Shown: positions 7,225-14,715, numbered from the stretch's first letter. The stretch: DNA of 22,733 bases from CALAED01 sp937891035 (GCA_035642125.1 DASQSZ010000398.1:1-22733), one strand, 5' to 3'. Numbers and translations are program-made. Notes: a model not told the origin generated them from the letters alone.

Positions 7225-9096
7225 TCAGCTCCACCGCGCCGCCTCCAGACGGAGTAGTGGCTCAGCGGCCGGGAAGCGATCGGCCAGCTCTTCGTAGTCC
7301 CGCCGGATGGCGTCCCGGATGGCGTTCTCCAAGTCGTCCCTGAACTTGGGCTCACTGAACGGGTCCGCCGCCAGCCACAGCCGGACGACCAGATCGGCGA
7401 GCGCCCGCATGGGTCTGTCCTCACCCGCCGCCCACTTCTTGTGCCGAGCCAGCACCGCACTGTAGGGATCGTCGCCGAACCTGCCCGGAGCGAGCGTCAC
7501 GTGCTTGTGCAACTCGATCCACTCGGCCGGGTCGCCGCGGGAAAGTCGCTCGTACAAGTGCCGGGTGACCGCTTCGGTTTCGCCCAGCGCGAGCCGGTAG
7601 TAAAGCTCGCTCTCTTCGGATTCGCCGTCGCGTGCGTGCTCCGCCAGCCGGCTAAAGATCGTGTTCCAGCCGTCCGGTGCGTCAGCGGGCCGGCCGGCGA
7701 ATCGTCGTAGCAGGAAACGGCGTAGCACGGGGAGCAACACCAGGCGGCCAGCGCGGCCCGGCACCCACAACTCGGCGCGGTGGACCGCGGCCGGGGGGCC
7801 GCCGTCTCTGTCGCCGAAGAGCACGCCGACGTGATCATGATCGCGAACCGCCGAACACATCTCTAAAGCCGACTGGGCGCCCTGGTCTAGCGGTCCGGTC
7901 AGCCGTCTGATCAGCTTTCCGGCGTCGAAGAGGCTCGCCAGGTCGATGTGCTCGGCGGCGGGCTGGGGCTGACCGGCGAGCCGTCTGCAGACATCCGTGG
8001 TAGTCCCCATGTGTCCGCGGGTGAGCTTGTAGACGGCGTTGGCCACGCGGGCACGGGTGGGCTCGTTCCATGAGGTGGCGTTGCGCAGCATGTCGCGCAT
8101 ACCGGCCTCGTCTAGATCGGGCAGCCGGAGGGGCCACCACCGTGTCCCGTCCGGTGGCGAACCCGCTGAGTCGGCATCGGCGGCCGGTATCTTCATGGGA
8201 TCGACGACTGCTTCGCCGCCCACCACCGCACCGATCTCTGCATGCAGACCGCCTCGATGCGTGACGGAGATCGTTGCGCGGTCTTGTGCCTCAAGAACGT
8301 GCGCCAGGGCGCGTACCAGATGGACGGCCGCACTGGTGGCGTCGGCGTTGTCCAGGGCAATGGCGTAGTTGCCGTGCCACGAGCCCTTCTCGGCACTTTC
8401 CCGTATGTCCGCGAGAAACGCTGCGGCCAGCACGTAGTCGGCGCGTCGGCGCAGCTCCCAATTGTCCAGGTGACACCATTCCCACAGCCGGGCAAGTCCC
8501 ACTGTCTCGTTGCCGGGCCCCTCCAGCAGCTTGTTCCCCGCGAACCACGTGGCGCGGGGCCGCCGCACGATCGCGCGAGCCGCGTCGCTGCGGAAAACCC
8601 CGCGGGTGATCCGCGTAATGCCGTCCTGAATGCCCATTCCGGGCAGGCCGTGCAGCTCCATTACGGCACCCGTCAGAATGGCAATGACGTTCGGCAGATT
8701 GTCGGCCCGCCAGGTCTCGCGCAGGACACCGTCAACGCGGTCGCGGATGAGCAGCGGCTCGGGCGGGTCGATCTCCTGTACGAGGACCGAGCGGGCGAGC
8801 AGATAGCGATGGAAACGAACCGCCCGGCCGCGCCCGTCCGTGAACTCTGCCACGAGATGGTCGAGGAGATTTTCGGGCTGTTCGGCGAGACGCTCGGTCA
8901 CGTCCATTTTCGCGCACGGGATCTTCGCGGTGTTGAGTAATTTCACAACCCTGTCGGTGAAATGCGATTTCCCGCAATAGCTTGCGCCGGTCAATCCGAG
9001 CACGATCGGTCGCCGCCGGTCCAAAAACCGGTTGAACAGCTCCACGGCAGTGTCGTTTGAGAAGCCGTCATCATACGGCCTGGCCGCGTCAGTCAT
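7225..9096 (-). CDS. STAND-like P-loop ATPase paired with the membrane binding-fold protein
   Basis: A 623-residue cytosolic protein, with no signal or membrane segment. Walker A is GASYCGKS (37-44), Walker B-like YAIALDNAD (244-252), and sensor-like TISVTHR (275-281). After these come a WWPLRLPDLDEAGMRDML segment and VYKLTRGHMGTTTDVCRRLAG, which resemble the helical/winged part of STAND NTPases. The roughly 200 residues between Walker A and Walker B are unusually long, suggesting an inserted domain. The C-terminal third is helical and unassigned. ATG 9096 is preferred; a GTG at 9114 is in frame. First gene of an operon with the binding-fold protein. I do not recognise a named family. Likely a nucleotide switch that receives a signal from that sensor; this is inference. 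Confidence 0.75.
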   Translation of the reverse strand: MTDAARPYDDGFSNDTAVELFNRFLDRRRPIVLGLTGASYCGKSHFTDRVVKLLNTAKIPCAKMDVTERLAEQPENLLDHLVAEFTDGRGRAVRFHRYLLARSVLVQEIDPPEPLLIRDRVDGVLRETWRADNLPNVIAILTGAVMELHGLPGMGIQDGITRITRGVFRSDAARAIVRRPRATWFAGNKLLEGPGNETVGLARLWEWCHLDNWELRRRADYVLAAAFLADIRESAEKGSWHGNYAIALDNADATSAAVHLVRALAHVLEAQDRATISVTHRGGLHAEIGAVVGGEAVVDPMKIPAADADSAGSPPDGTRWWPLRLPDLDEAGMRDMLRNATSWNEPTRARVANAVYKLTRGHMGTTTDVCRRLAGQPQPAAEHIDLASLFDAGKLIRRLTGPLDQGAQSALEMCSAVRDHDHVGVLFGDRDGGPPAAVHRAELWVPGRAGRLVLLPVLRRFLLRRFAGRPADAPDGWNTIFSRLAEHARDGESEESELYYRLALGETEAVTRHLYERLSRGDPAEWIELHKHVTLAPGRFGDDPYSAVLARHKKWAAGEDRPMRALADLVVRLWLAADPFSEPKFRDDLENAIRDAIRRDYEELADRFPAAEPLLRLEAARWS

Positions 9097-9327
9097 TTCT
9101 CGTCCACCTCGCACGCAGACGACGCCGCGCGCACAATCGAGGAATCTCCGTTTGGAGACTCAATTATGGGATACCGCAGCCAGACATGTCACCACAATCC
9201 GGGAACAAATCGACACGACGGGTAAGGCCCGCCGACCTGACTTGGCTCGCCATGGCGTTGTCCAGGCTTCGCTTGGACCGCTGGCCTGCTGGTTCGCGGT
9301 GAGGTGGGGTGATGGCCACCCGGCCTG
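9097..9327. other. non-coding stretch upstream of the ATPase operon
   Basis: No ORF here has convincing codon use, and no RNA fold stands out, apart from the small inverted repeat at 9143-9160. It holds the likely promoter region of the - strand operon. Together with the doubtful ORF and the tract to 9971, it makes about 870 bp without a secure gene. Confidence 0.5.
9143..9166 (-). promoter_or_regulatory. possible promoter/operator of the ATPase-sensor operon
   Basis: On the - strand TTGAGT (9163-9158) stands 17 bases before TCGATT (9140-9135), a weak -35/-10 pair. The spacer contains an inverted repeat, TCTCC-GTTT-GGAGA (9145-9158). This lies about 40 bases upstream of ATG 9096. The -10 lacks the conserved A at position 2, so this is tentative. 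Confidence 0.28.
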
Positions 9328-9849
9328 TCAAGATCGCGAGTGGGCCGAGTCTCCTGCGTACGGCTGACGGGGTCGGGAGCGGCTGTGGTGCGGGTCGTTC
9401 CGTGACGGTTTCCCCTTTGATTCGAAGCCGCCGCCGCAGGTGTAGAGCTCACCGCGTGCTGCTTCCAGGGCGGCTCGATGTTCGGCGACCTCTTGTCCGT
9501 GTTTACGACGGGCACGGCCGGCTGCTGGGGAGGTGGCGCACGAGTGTGCTTTCGCGGCGGCATCTTGGTGGTCTGCGGGCCATGATCGCGGGCGCGGGGC
9601 GTACACGAGTAAACCTTCGACCTGCGATCGTTGCCCGCGGTGGCGCCAGTTGAAGTCGGTTGACAACCCGGGCGACCTTGCCTCGGACGGACTATTGCCG
9701 TCAGATCGTCGAAGGCGATCGGCGGCAAGTAGAATGTCGAGTGCCGAGTTTTTTTTACGGAGTCCGCGGAGCCCGATGTTGTCCCCGCTCATCGTTTCGC
9801 GGAAGCGCCTGGTTTGTACCTGTTGCAGCTGATCGATGAATTTCCGCAT
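9328..9849 (-). CDS. doubtful ORF, possibly a decayed gene (173 aa)
   Basis: The frame opens with ATG 9849 and reads MRKFIDQLQQVQTRRFRETM, a plausible N-terminus with reasonable codon use for about 35 codons. It then crosses a run of eight A (T on the + strand, 9749-9756). Beyond that, third-position GC falls and the protein becomes Arg/Ser/Pro-rich without recognisable domains, apart from a helical stretch VAEHRAALEAARGELYTC. Another - strand frame (9189-9728) stays open in parallel. I read this as a broken or very divergent gene, or chance; the A-run is an obvious place for a frameshift. Function unknown. Confidence 0.25.
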   Translation of the reverse strand: MRKFIDQLQQVQTRRFRETMSGDNIGLRGLRKKNSALDILLAADRLRRSDGNSPSEARSPGLSTDFNWRHRGQRSQVEGLLVYAPRPRSWPADHQDAAAKAHSCATSPAAGRARRKHGQEVAEHRAALEAARGELYTCGGGFESKGKPSRNDPHHSRSRPRQPYAGDSAHSRS

Positions 9850-9854
9850 TCAAT

Positions 9855-9890
9855 GTTAGGTCTCCTATGATATAGGTATCCTTACCTAAC
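9855..9890. promoter_or_regulatory. AT-rich nested palindrome, possible DtxR/IdeR-like operator
   Basis: GTTAGGT (9855-9861) and ACCTAAC (9884-9890) are perfect inverted arms, and nested inside is TAGGTA-TCCT-TACCTA (9873-9888). Half-sites TTAGGT/ACCTAA resemble the iron-box half-sites bound by IdeR/DmdR. The inner pair is 6 bases apart rather than the 7 of the 19-bp consensus. The site lies just upstream of the doubtful - strand ORF starting at 9849, and the surrounding AT-richness is unusual for this window. Operator function is plausible; regulator identity is uncertain. Confidence 0.4.
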
Positions 9891-9971
9891 GTGACCCCTT
9901 CGGTATTCCATCAACGTCACTTTGGACGGATGTTGCGATCATCGTGAAGTGTCATTCGTACGGCGACGTGG

Positions 9972-10706
9972 TCAGACGGCGTAGTTGCGGAGGACGGCGA
10001 GCGCCTGGGGGCCGTGGGGGCCGGTGGCCTTGAGCGTCGAGGCGGCCGGCGCCAGGCGGCGGGCGCCCACTCGGCAGAATTCACCGGCCGGCCCGGTGAT
10101 GGTGGAGGGGGCGTCGGGGTCGCCAAAGCGCCAGATCTGACCGTCGGGTGCGGTGAGCTCGCAGTACACAGGGCCGCCATCGATGTTCTCGACGGCGAAG
10201 GCGTAGGGCAGCGTGCGGTGGCCGAGCCAGGCGATATGACGCAGCCGGGCGGTGTCGGGGTAGGGGATGCCGAGTGCGTCGGTGATGTCGTGCGCGTGGG
10301 TCCAGTGTTCGGCCAGGCGGGTGGTGGCCAGGGCGGCGGGGGAGATGCTGTTGGTGATCCACCGCAGGCGGGTGCCCTTGGGCACGGCGCGCAGGGCGGT
10401 CGGGACGGAGAACGCCGCCGCGCGCCAGCGGGCCAGCAACTCGCCGGGAGCGATGCCGCGCTGGGCCGCGACGAACTGATCGGCCCAGCTGTCGACCTTG
10501 CCGGCGCGCTCGGCGCTCACCAGCGCCTCATCGCCGGCGATCGAGGCGACCGCGAGTTCCTCGGACTGGGTGAGGTGCAAGACCACGTCGGCGACGGTCC
10601 AGCCGGAGGCGGTCGACGGCCGCCCCCATTGCTCGGCGGTGAGGCTCGCGAGGACGCCGTCCAGCTGCTCGTACTCGGTGTTGAGGTCGTCGAAAATCTC
10701 CGTCAC
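9972..10706 (-). CDS. DinB-fold / TIGR03084-like metal-binding protein (mycothiol-dependent enzyme superfamily)
   Basis: A 244-residue protein of the DinB/MDMPI superfamily. These are four-helix metal-binding proteins, several of which use mycothiol. Seen: GWTVADVVLHLTQSEE (35-50) with His44, and RLAEHWTHAHDITDALG (130-146) with His134, His137 and His139, matching the usual metal-ligand helices. A C-terminal domain (about 165-244) is typical of the TIGR03084 group. The start is GTG 10706; there is no ribosome site, but a good promoter places the transcript start at the GTG itself. It is followed by the poorly coding tract. The reaction is not predictable from sequence; glutathione/mycothiol-type detoxification or isomerisation is the family theme. 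Confidence 0.85.
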   Translation of the reverse strand: MTEIFDDLNTEYEQLDGVLASLTAEQWGRPSTASGWTVADVVLHLTQSEELAVASIAGDEALVSAERAGKVDSWADQFVAAQRGIAPGELLARWRAAAFSVPTALRAVPKGTRLRWITNSISPAALATTRLAEHWTHAHDITDALGIPYPDTARLRHIAWLGHRTLPYAFAVENIDGGPVYCELTAPDGQIWRFGDPDAPSTITGPAGEFCRVGARRLAPAASTLKATGPHGPQALAVLRNYAV

Positions 10707-10741
10707 ACGACGACGCTACCGAATGTAGTTCGGTTGGACAA
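10707..10741 (-). promoter_or_regulatory. leaderless promoter with embedded palindrome
   Basis: On the - strand TTGTCC (10741-10736), a 17-base spacer, TAGCGT (10718-10713), then six bases to the GTG at 10706: a textbook -35/-10 layout for a leaderless mRNA. The spacer is almost filled by ACCGAA-TGTAG-TTCGGT (10718-10734), a perfect 6-bp inverted repeat. A repressor bound there would block the promoter. The regulator is unknown. Confidence 0.6.
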
Positions 10742-10874
10742 CGCGGTCGGCCAGGCGCAGGCCGAGTGCGCCGCCGAGCGGGTTCGGCGTGAGGAGTTCA
10801 TTGGACAGCGGCATTCGGGTCACTGTCGCGATGTGGGTGCGCACCGAGGTGGAACGACGTTCAGCGGCTCGTCC

Positions 10875-10904
10875 CCGGCCGCCCGCGCCATGGGCGGGAA
10901 CCGG
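10875..10904 (-). terminator. hairpin after the nSTAND-WD40 gene
   Basis: CCGG (10875-10878) and CCCGC (10882-10886) can pair with GCGGG (10894-10898) and CCGG (10901-10904), giving a two-part stem with a small internal loop. It begins seven bases past the stop codon at 10911. No T tract, so it would be a GC-type terminator or an mRNA-end structure. Confidence 0.35.
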
Positions 10905-10910
10905 CCGGGT

Positions 10911-13900
10911 TCAGCTTCGGCCTCCGCAGGTCCGGTGGTACGAACGGCCAGGAGCCAGGCTCGCCCATTCCTCGGGCGTGAGGTCGCGGGCGAGAGTGGC
11001 GCACAGTTGGTCGGCCATCCGCTCTGGACTGGTATGCCACAGCATGACGGTATGGTCGTCGCTCGCGGTGGCCAGGGCGCGGCCGTCCGGGCTGAACGCG
11101 ACCGCCCGTACTTGTCGCGTGTGTCCGGTCAGCGTGGCGAGGGGTGTGCGCTGGTGCAGGTCCCACAGCACCACCGAGTTGTCCGCGTTGGCGCTGGCGA
11201 GCGTATGACCGTCGGGGCTGAAGGCCACGGCCTGTGCGGGACCGGTGTTTCCGGCGAGGACGGCCAGGCGCCTTCCGGTGGCCACGTCCCACAGGATCAG
11301 TCGTTCGTCGAGACCGGCGGTGGCCAAAGTGCGGCCGTCCGGGCTGAACGCGACCTGGGTCAGTGGTCCCTGGTGTCCGCGCAGCGTGGCGGTGGGCGTG
11401 CGGGTGACCGCGTCCCAGAGCACCGCCGTCTGGTTGTGGTGCGAGGTGGCGAAGAGCCGACCGCCGGGACTGAACGCGACGGAGTTGGCGCCCCTCTCGT
11501 AGGCGGTGTCGACGGTGGCCGCAAGGGTGCGTCGTCCCGCGTCCCACATTCTGAGCATCCGCTCCGGCCCCGCGGTTGCGATCGTTAGCCCGTCCGGGCT
11601 GTAGGCGACGTCCTTCACCCGCTCGGTGTGTCCGGTGAGCCGGGAACGGGCGGAACCGGACGTCGTGATACCCCAGAGGGTAAGCGTGTAGTTGCCGGTG
11701 TCCGGTTGCTGCGGGTCACCGGTCCCCCCGGCGAGCGTACGACCGTCCGGGCTGTAGGCCAGGGCGTTCACCGGGCCGTCCCGGCCGCCCAGGACGGCGG
11801 TGCGCGTACGGCGCCGCGCGTCCCACAGCACGACGGTCCGATCGTCGCTCGCGGTGGCGACCGTACGTCCGTCCGGACTGAACGCGACGTCGTTGACGCG
11901 CTCGGTGTGGCCGGCGAGCGCGATGCGCGCCGTATCCCACAGCATGATCTTTCCGTCCTCGCCGGCCGAGGCGAGCAGCCTGCCGCCCGGATGGAAGGCG
12001 AGCGCGTACGGATTGCTGGTGTGCCCGGTGAGGGTGGCCGTCCGAATGTGCCGTTGGGCGTCCCACAGCATGATGGTGTTGTCGTAGGCGGCGGTGGCCA
12101 CGGTGCGGCCGTCCGGGCTGAACGCCACCGCCTTGGCCGTTCCCGTGTGACCGGTGAGAACGGCGACACGGCCGGGCTTCCGGACGTCCCACAGCCGGAC
12201 CGTGTGGTCGTCGCCCACGGTGGCGAGCGTGCGGCCGTCCGGGTCGAAAGCGAGGCCGTGCACCGGCCGTCGGTGCCCGCGCAGCTCGGCCAGTTTTCGT
12301 CCGCTCCCCGCCGACCACAGCCGTACGGCGCCGTCCTCGCCGACCGCGGCCACCGTCCGCCCGTCCGGGCTGAACGCCACCGCGTTCGCGCCGTCGCTGA
12401 GGCGCAGAGTGCGCCGCGCGGATCCGCGGGCCAGGTCCCACAGCCGCACGGTGCGGTCCTTGCCGGCGCTGGCCGCCAAAGAGCGGCCCGGACTGAACGC
12501 GATGGCCGAGACCGGCCCAGTGTGTCCGGCCAGGGTGACACGCGGCTCGCGCGCGGCGACATCCCAGAGCACCACATTGCCGTCATCGCCGCCGGTGGCC
12601 AAGGTCCGCCCGTCCACGTCGAAGGCGACCGTCCGCAGCCACGTGTCGTGCCCGGTGAGTGTCGCCGACCGCGTGCGGTGTACGGGGTCCCACAGGCGCA
12701 GCGTACGATCCCGGCTCACGCTGGCCAGCGTGCCGTTGGGAGCGAAGGCGACGTCGGAGACTGCGTCAGGGTGACCGGTCAGGTCCGCCTGGTAGTACTG
12801 ATGCGCCGACATGGACAACAGAGCGCTGCGCGCCTCTGGAGTGTGCGCCACGCGGTACGCCTCCACGGCCAGCAGCATCGCGGGGCCCGGCCGGGAGTCG
12901 GCCAGCCGGAGCGCCTGCGCCGCGAGTTGGCGAGAGGCCGCCGCCTCCCGAGCCCGTATGGCCGTCTGCCGCTGCTCAATGGCGATCACGCCGACAGTTG
13001 CCGCCACGACCAGCAGCGCGGCGAGCCCGGCGGTCAGCCGGCGGAGCCGGCGTTCGCGGCGCGCGGCCGCACGCCGTTCCTCGTCCCGCACCGCGAGTCC
13101 CGCCGCGAGAAACGCCGCTTCCCGCCGAGTGAGTTCGTCTTCGCGGCCGGCCGTGACGAACTGCTCCTCGGCCACCTGCAGCCGGGTGCCGCGGTAGAGG
13201 GCACCCGAGTCCCGATTCAGCTTCTCCCACTCCTCGGCGGCGCCGGTCAGGTGCCGGTGGACGAACAGATGCTCGCGGTCTTCGTCGATCCAGCCGCGGA
13301 GCCGGGGCCAGCCGGAGATCAACGCCTCATGGGCGAGTTCGACGGTATCGCCGTCGACGATGACCAGCCGCGTGCGAACGAGATGTTCGAGCACCCCGGC
13401 GGTCTCGCTGTCTGTGGCGGCGTCGCGGTTCATGGCGGCGTCGCTGTCTGTGGCGGTCTCGCTGTCTGTGGCGGCGTTCAGCTCGGCGCGGTTCGCCGGG
13501 CGGCGGGTATCCTCGGCGCCCTCACCAGGGGTGATCAGGCGGAGCAGGATCCGGCGGGCGATCGGACGCTGTTCGGCGCTGAGATCTTCATAGGCGTCCT
13601 CCGCCGTGTGCGCGAGCGCGCCGTGCAGCCCGCCCGCGGCCTGGTACGCCCGCAGGGTGAGGATCTTGCCGCGACGGCGCCGCCAGGTCTCCAGCAGGGC
13701 GTGCGAGAGCAGCGGCAAACCGCCCGGTTCGTGCTCGGCCTCGGCGACCAGCCGTGCGGTCAACGCCCGCTCCACAGTGAGCCCGGCCGCGGTCGCGGGC
13801 CGTACGATCACATCGCGCAGCTGGGCGGCCGTCATCGGGCCAATGAGCAGTTGAGCGTCGCGCAGCGCCTCGGTGAGCGCGCTGTGCTCGGCGCAGCGGG

Positions 13901-14636
13901 CGTAGAAGTCGGCGCGCACCGCGATCAGCACGCGCAGTCTCGACTCCGGGACGCGGGCGGCCAACAGCGCGTTCAGGAAGCGACGTCGCTCGGCGGCTTG
14001 CCGGCACAGCGTCCAGACCTCTTCGAACTGGTCGACCAGCAACCATGTCTCACCTCGGCCCGCCGCTGCGGTCAGCATCGCTTCGTGAGTGTGAAAGGGA
14101 TGCGGACCGGGAGTGAAGATACGGATCGCCGCCGGCGCCCGGCCGCCCAGCCGCGGGATCAACCCGGCGCGCAGTAACGAGGACTTGCCGCTGCCCGAGG
14201 CGCCGAACACCGCGGTGAAACGATGCGTGGACACCAGATCCAGCAGCTCGTCAGCGAGACGATCACGGCCGAAGAACCGCTCCCGGTCGCTCGCTTCGTA
14301 CCGAGCCAGCCCGAGATACGGCGCATCGGCCTCGCCGCCTGTGTCGGGCGGCAGCGCGGCCACCTCGTCCGCGGCCTCCTGCCAATGCCGTGCCCACTCC
14401 TCGAGATCGCCGCCGCAGGCCGCCACATAGGCCAGCGCGAGTTCCCGTGAGGGCAGGCGGTCGCCGGCGGCCGCTCTGGACAGCCCGGTCGCTGAGTACC
14501 GGACCCGTTGCGCCATGGCCCGGTAAGCCGGCTCGCCCGCCTCATGCCGGAGCTTGCGCAACTCGTACCCGAACCGTTGCACTGGGCCGGCATTCGGATC
14601 CAACGGCCGCTCGGGACGCCCCACCCTGCTGCCCAC
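10911..14636 (-). CDS. XRE-nSTAND1-WD40 repeat protein (1241 aa)
   Basis: Domains in order: an XRE-like HTH (about 18-75); an nSTAND NTPase with Walker A GASGSGKS (145-152) and Walker B TWLLVDQFEE (197-206); a coiled, Arg-rich region; one transmembrane helix (about 535-553); then 14 WD40 repeats (about 619-1205) of roughly 42 residues with the FSPDGRTLAT...LWD pattern. Fourteen repeats fit two seven-bladed propellers. Such proteins are widespread in filamentous actinomycetes and are thought to be signalling scaffolds; targets are mostly unknown. The helix would place the propellers outside if the NTPase is inside. Start is GTG 14636 behind a GGGGGT tract. Residues 389-412 come from an 18-bp DNA tandem repeat. 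The gene is divergent from an ArsR-like regulator and shares a 176-bp intergenic region containing an inverted repeat. Confidence 0.93.
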   Translation of the reverse strand: MGSRVGRPERPLDPNAGPVQRFGYELRKLRHEAGEPAYRAMAQRVRYSATGLSRAAAGDRLPSRELALAYVAACGGDLEEWARHWQEAADEVAALPPDTGGEADAPYLGLARYEASDRERFFGRDRLADELLDLVSTHRFTAVFGASGSGKSSLLRAGLIPRLGGRAPAAIRIFTPGPHPFHTHEAMLTAAAGRGETWLLVDQFEEVWTLCRQAAERRRFLNALLAARVPESRLRVLIAVRADFYARCAEHSALTEALRDAQLLIGPMTAAQLRDVIVRPATAAGLTVERALTARLVAEAEHEPGGLPLLSHALLETWRRRRGKILTLRAYQAAGGLHGALAHTAEDAYEDLSAEQRPIARRILLRLITPGEGAEDTRRPANRAELNAATDSETATDSDAAMNRDAATDSETAGVLEHLVRTRLVIVDGDTVELAHEALISGWPRLRGWIDEDREHLFVHRHLTGAAEEWEKLNRDSGALYRGTRLQVAEEQFVTAGREDELTRREAAFLAAGLAVRDEERRAAARRERRLRRLTAGLAALLVVAATVGVIAIEQRQTAIRAREAAASRQLAAQALRLADSRPGPAMLLAVEAYRVAHTPEARSALLSMSAHQYYQADLTGHPDAVSDVAFAPNGTLASVSRDRTLRLWDPVHRTRSATLTGHDTWLRTVAFDVDGRTLATGGDDGNVVLWDVAAREPRVTLAGHTGPVSAIAFSPGRSLAASAGKDRTVRLWDLARGSARRTLRLSDGANAVAFSPDGRTVAAVGEDGAVRLWSAGSGRKLAELRGHRRPVHGLAFDPDGRTLATVGDDHTVRLWDVRKPGRVAVLTGHTGTAKAVAFSPDGRTVATAAYDNTIMLWDAQRHIRTATLTGHTSNPYALAFHPGGRLLASAGEDGKIMLWDTARIALAGHTERVNDVAFSPDGRTVATASDDRTVVLWDARRRTRTAVLGGRDGPVNALAYSPDGRTLAGGTGDPQQPDTGNYTLTLWGITTSGSARSRLTGHTERVKDVAYSPDGLTIATAGPERMLRMWDAGRRTLAATVDTAYERGANSVAFSPGGRLFATSHHNQTAVLWDAVTRTPTATLRGHQGPLTQVAFSPDGRTLATAGLDERLILWDVATGRRLAVLAGNTGPAQAVAFSPDGHTLASANADNSVVLWDLHQRTPLATLTGHTRQVRAVAFSPDGRALATASDDHTVMLWHTSPERMADQLCATLARDLTPEEWASLAPGRSYHRTCGGRS
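10980..12800 (-). repeat. 14 tandem WD40-coding repeats, about 126 bp each
   Basis: The 3' half of the gene repeats words such as cggccgtccgggctgaacgc (+ strand) at about 126-base spacing, each unit encoding one WD40 blade. Blade 9 is longer, with an insert around GDPQQPDTGNYT, and blade 7 is shorter. Near-identical units make the region prone to recombination and to assembly error. Confidence 0.85.
13402..13473 (-). repeat. intragenic 18-bp tandem repeat, four units
   Basis: Four consecutive 18-base units (13402, 13420, 13438, 13456) encode TDSETA, TDSDAA, MNRDAA and TDSETA in the linker between the NTPase and the following helical region. Unit length is a multiple of three, so copy-number change would keep frame and alter linker length. 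Unit 2 has diverged most. Confidence 0.8.
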
Positions 14637-14681
14637 GGTTGTACCCCCGTCAACCCGCCGACGCTGTCTTAACGCTAGGAG

Positions 14682-14715
14682 TTGATGAGCGGCGCGTAAA
14701 GGGGCTGCTCATCAA
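14682..14715. promoter_or_regulatory. spaced inverted repeat in a divergent intergenic region
   Basis: TTGATGAGC (14682-14690) and GCTCATCAA (14707-14715) are perfect 9-bp inverted arms 16 bases apart. They lie between the start of the nSTAND-WD40 gene (14636, -) and the ArsR-like gene (14813, +). A weak - strand promoter (TTTACG, 17 bases, TAGCGT at 14679-14674) overlaps the repeat. It is a good candidate operator for the adjacent winged-helix protein. Confidence 0.5.

Noticed and set aside
9872..9889. Exact IdeR/DmdR iron box
   Set aside because: Half-sites fit but the spacing is 6 rather than 7 bases, so only a similarity is claimed.
10014..11588. + strand ORF of 524 codons across the DinB gene, its promoter and the WD40 3' end
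   Set aside because: It spans two well-supported - strand genes and a clear promoter; composition is shadow-like.
10980..12800. Regular repeats that could suggest a CRISPR array
   Set aside because: The 126-base period is coding, in frame, and each unit translates to a WD40 blade.
11628..14177. Long + strand ORF (849 codons) opposite the nSTAND-WD40 gene
   Set aside because: It mirrors the WD40 and NTPase codons, is Arg/Gly/Val-rich with repeated junk motifs and lacks any domain; a typical high-GC antisense shadow.
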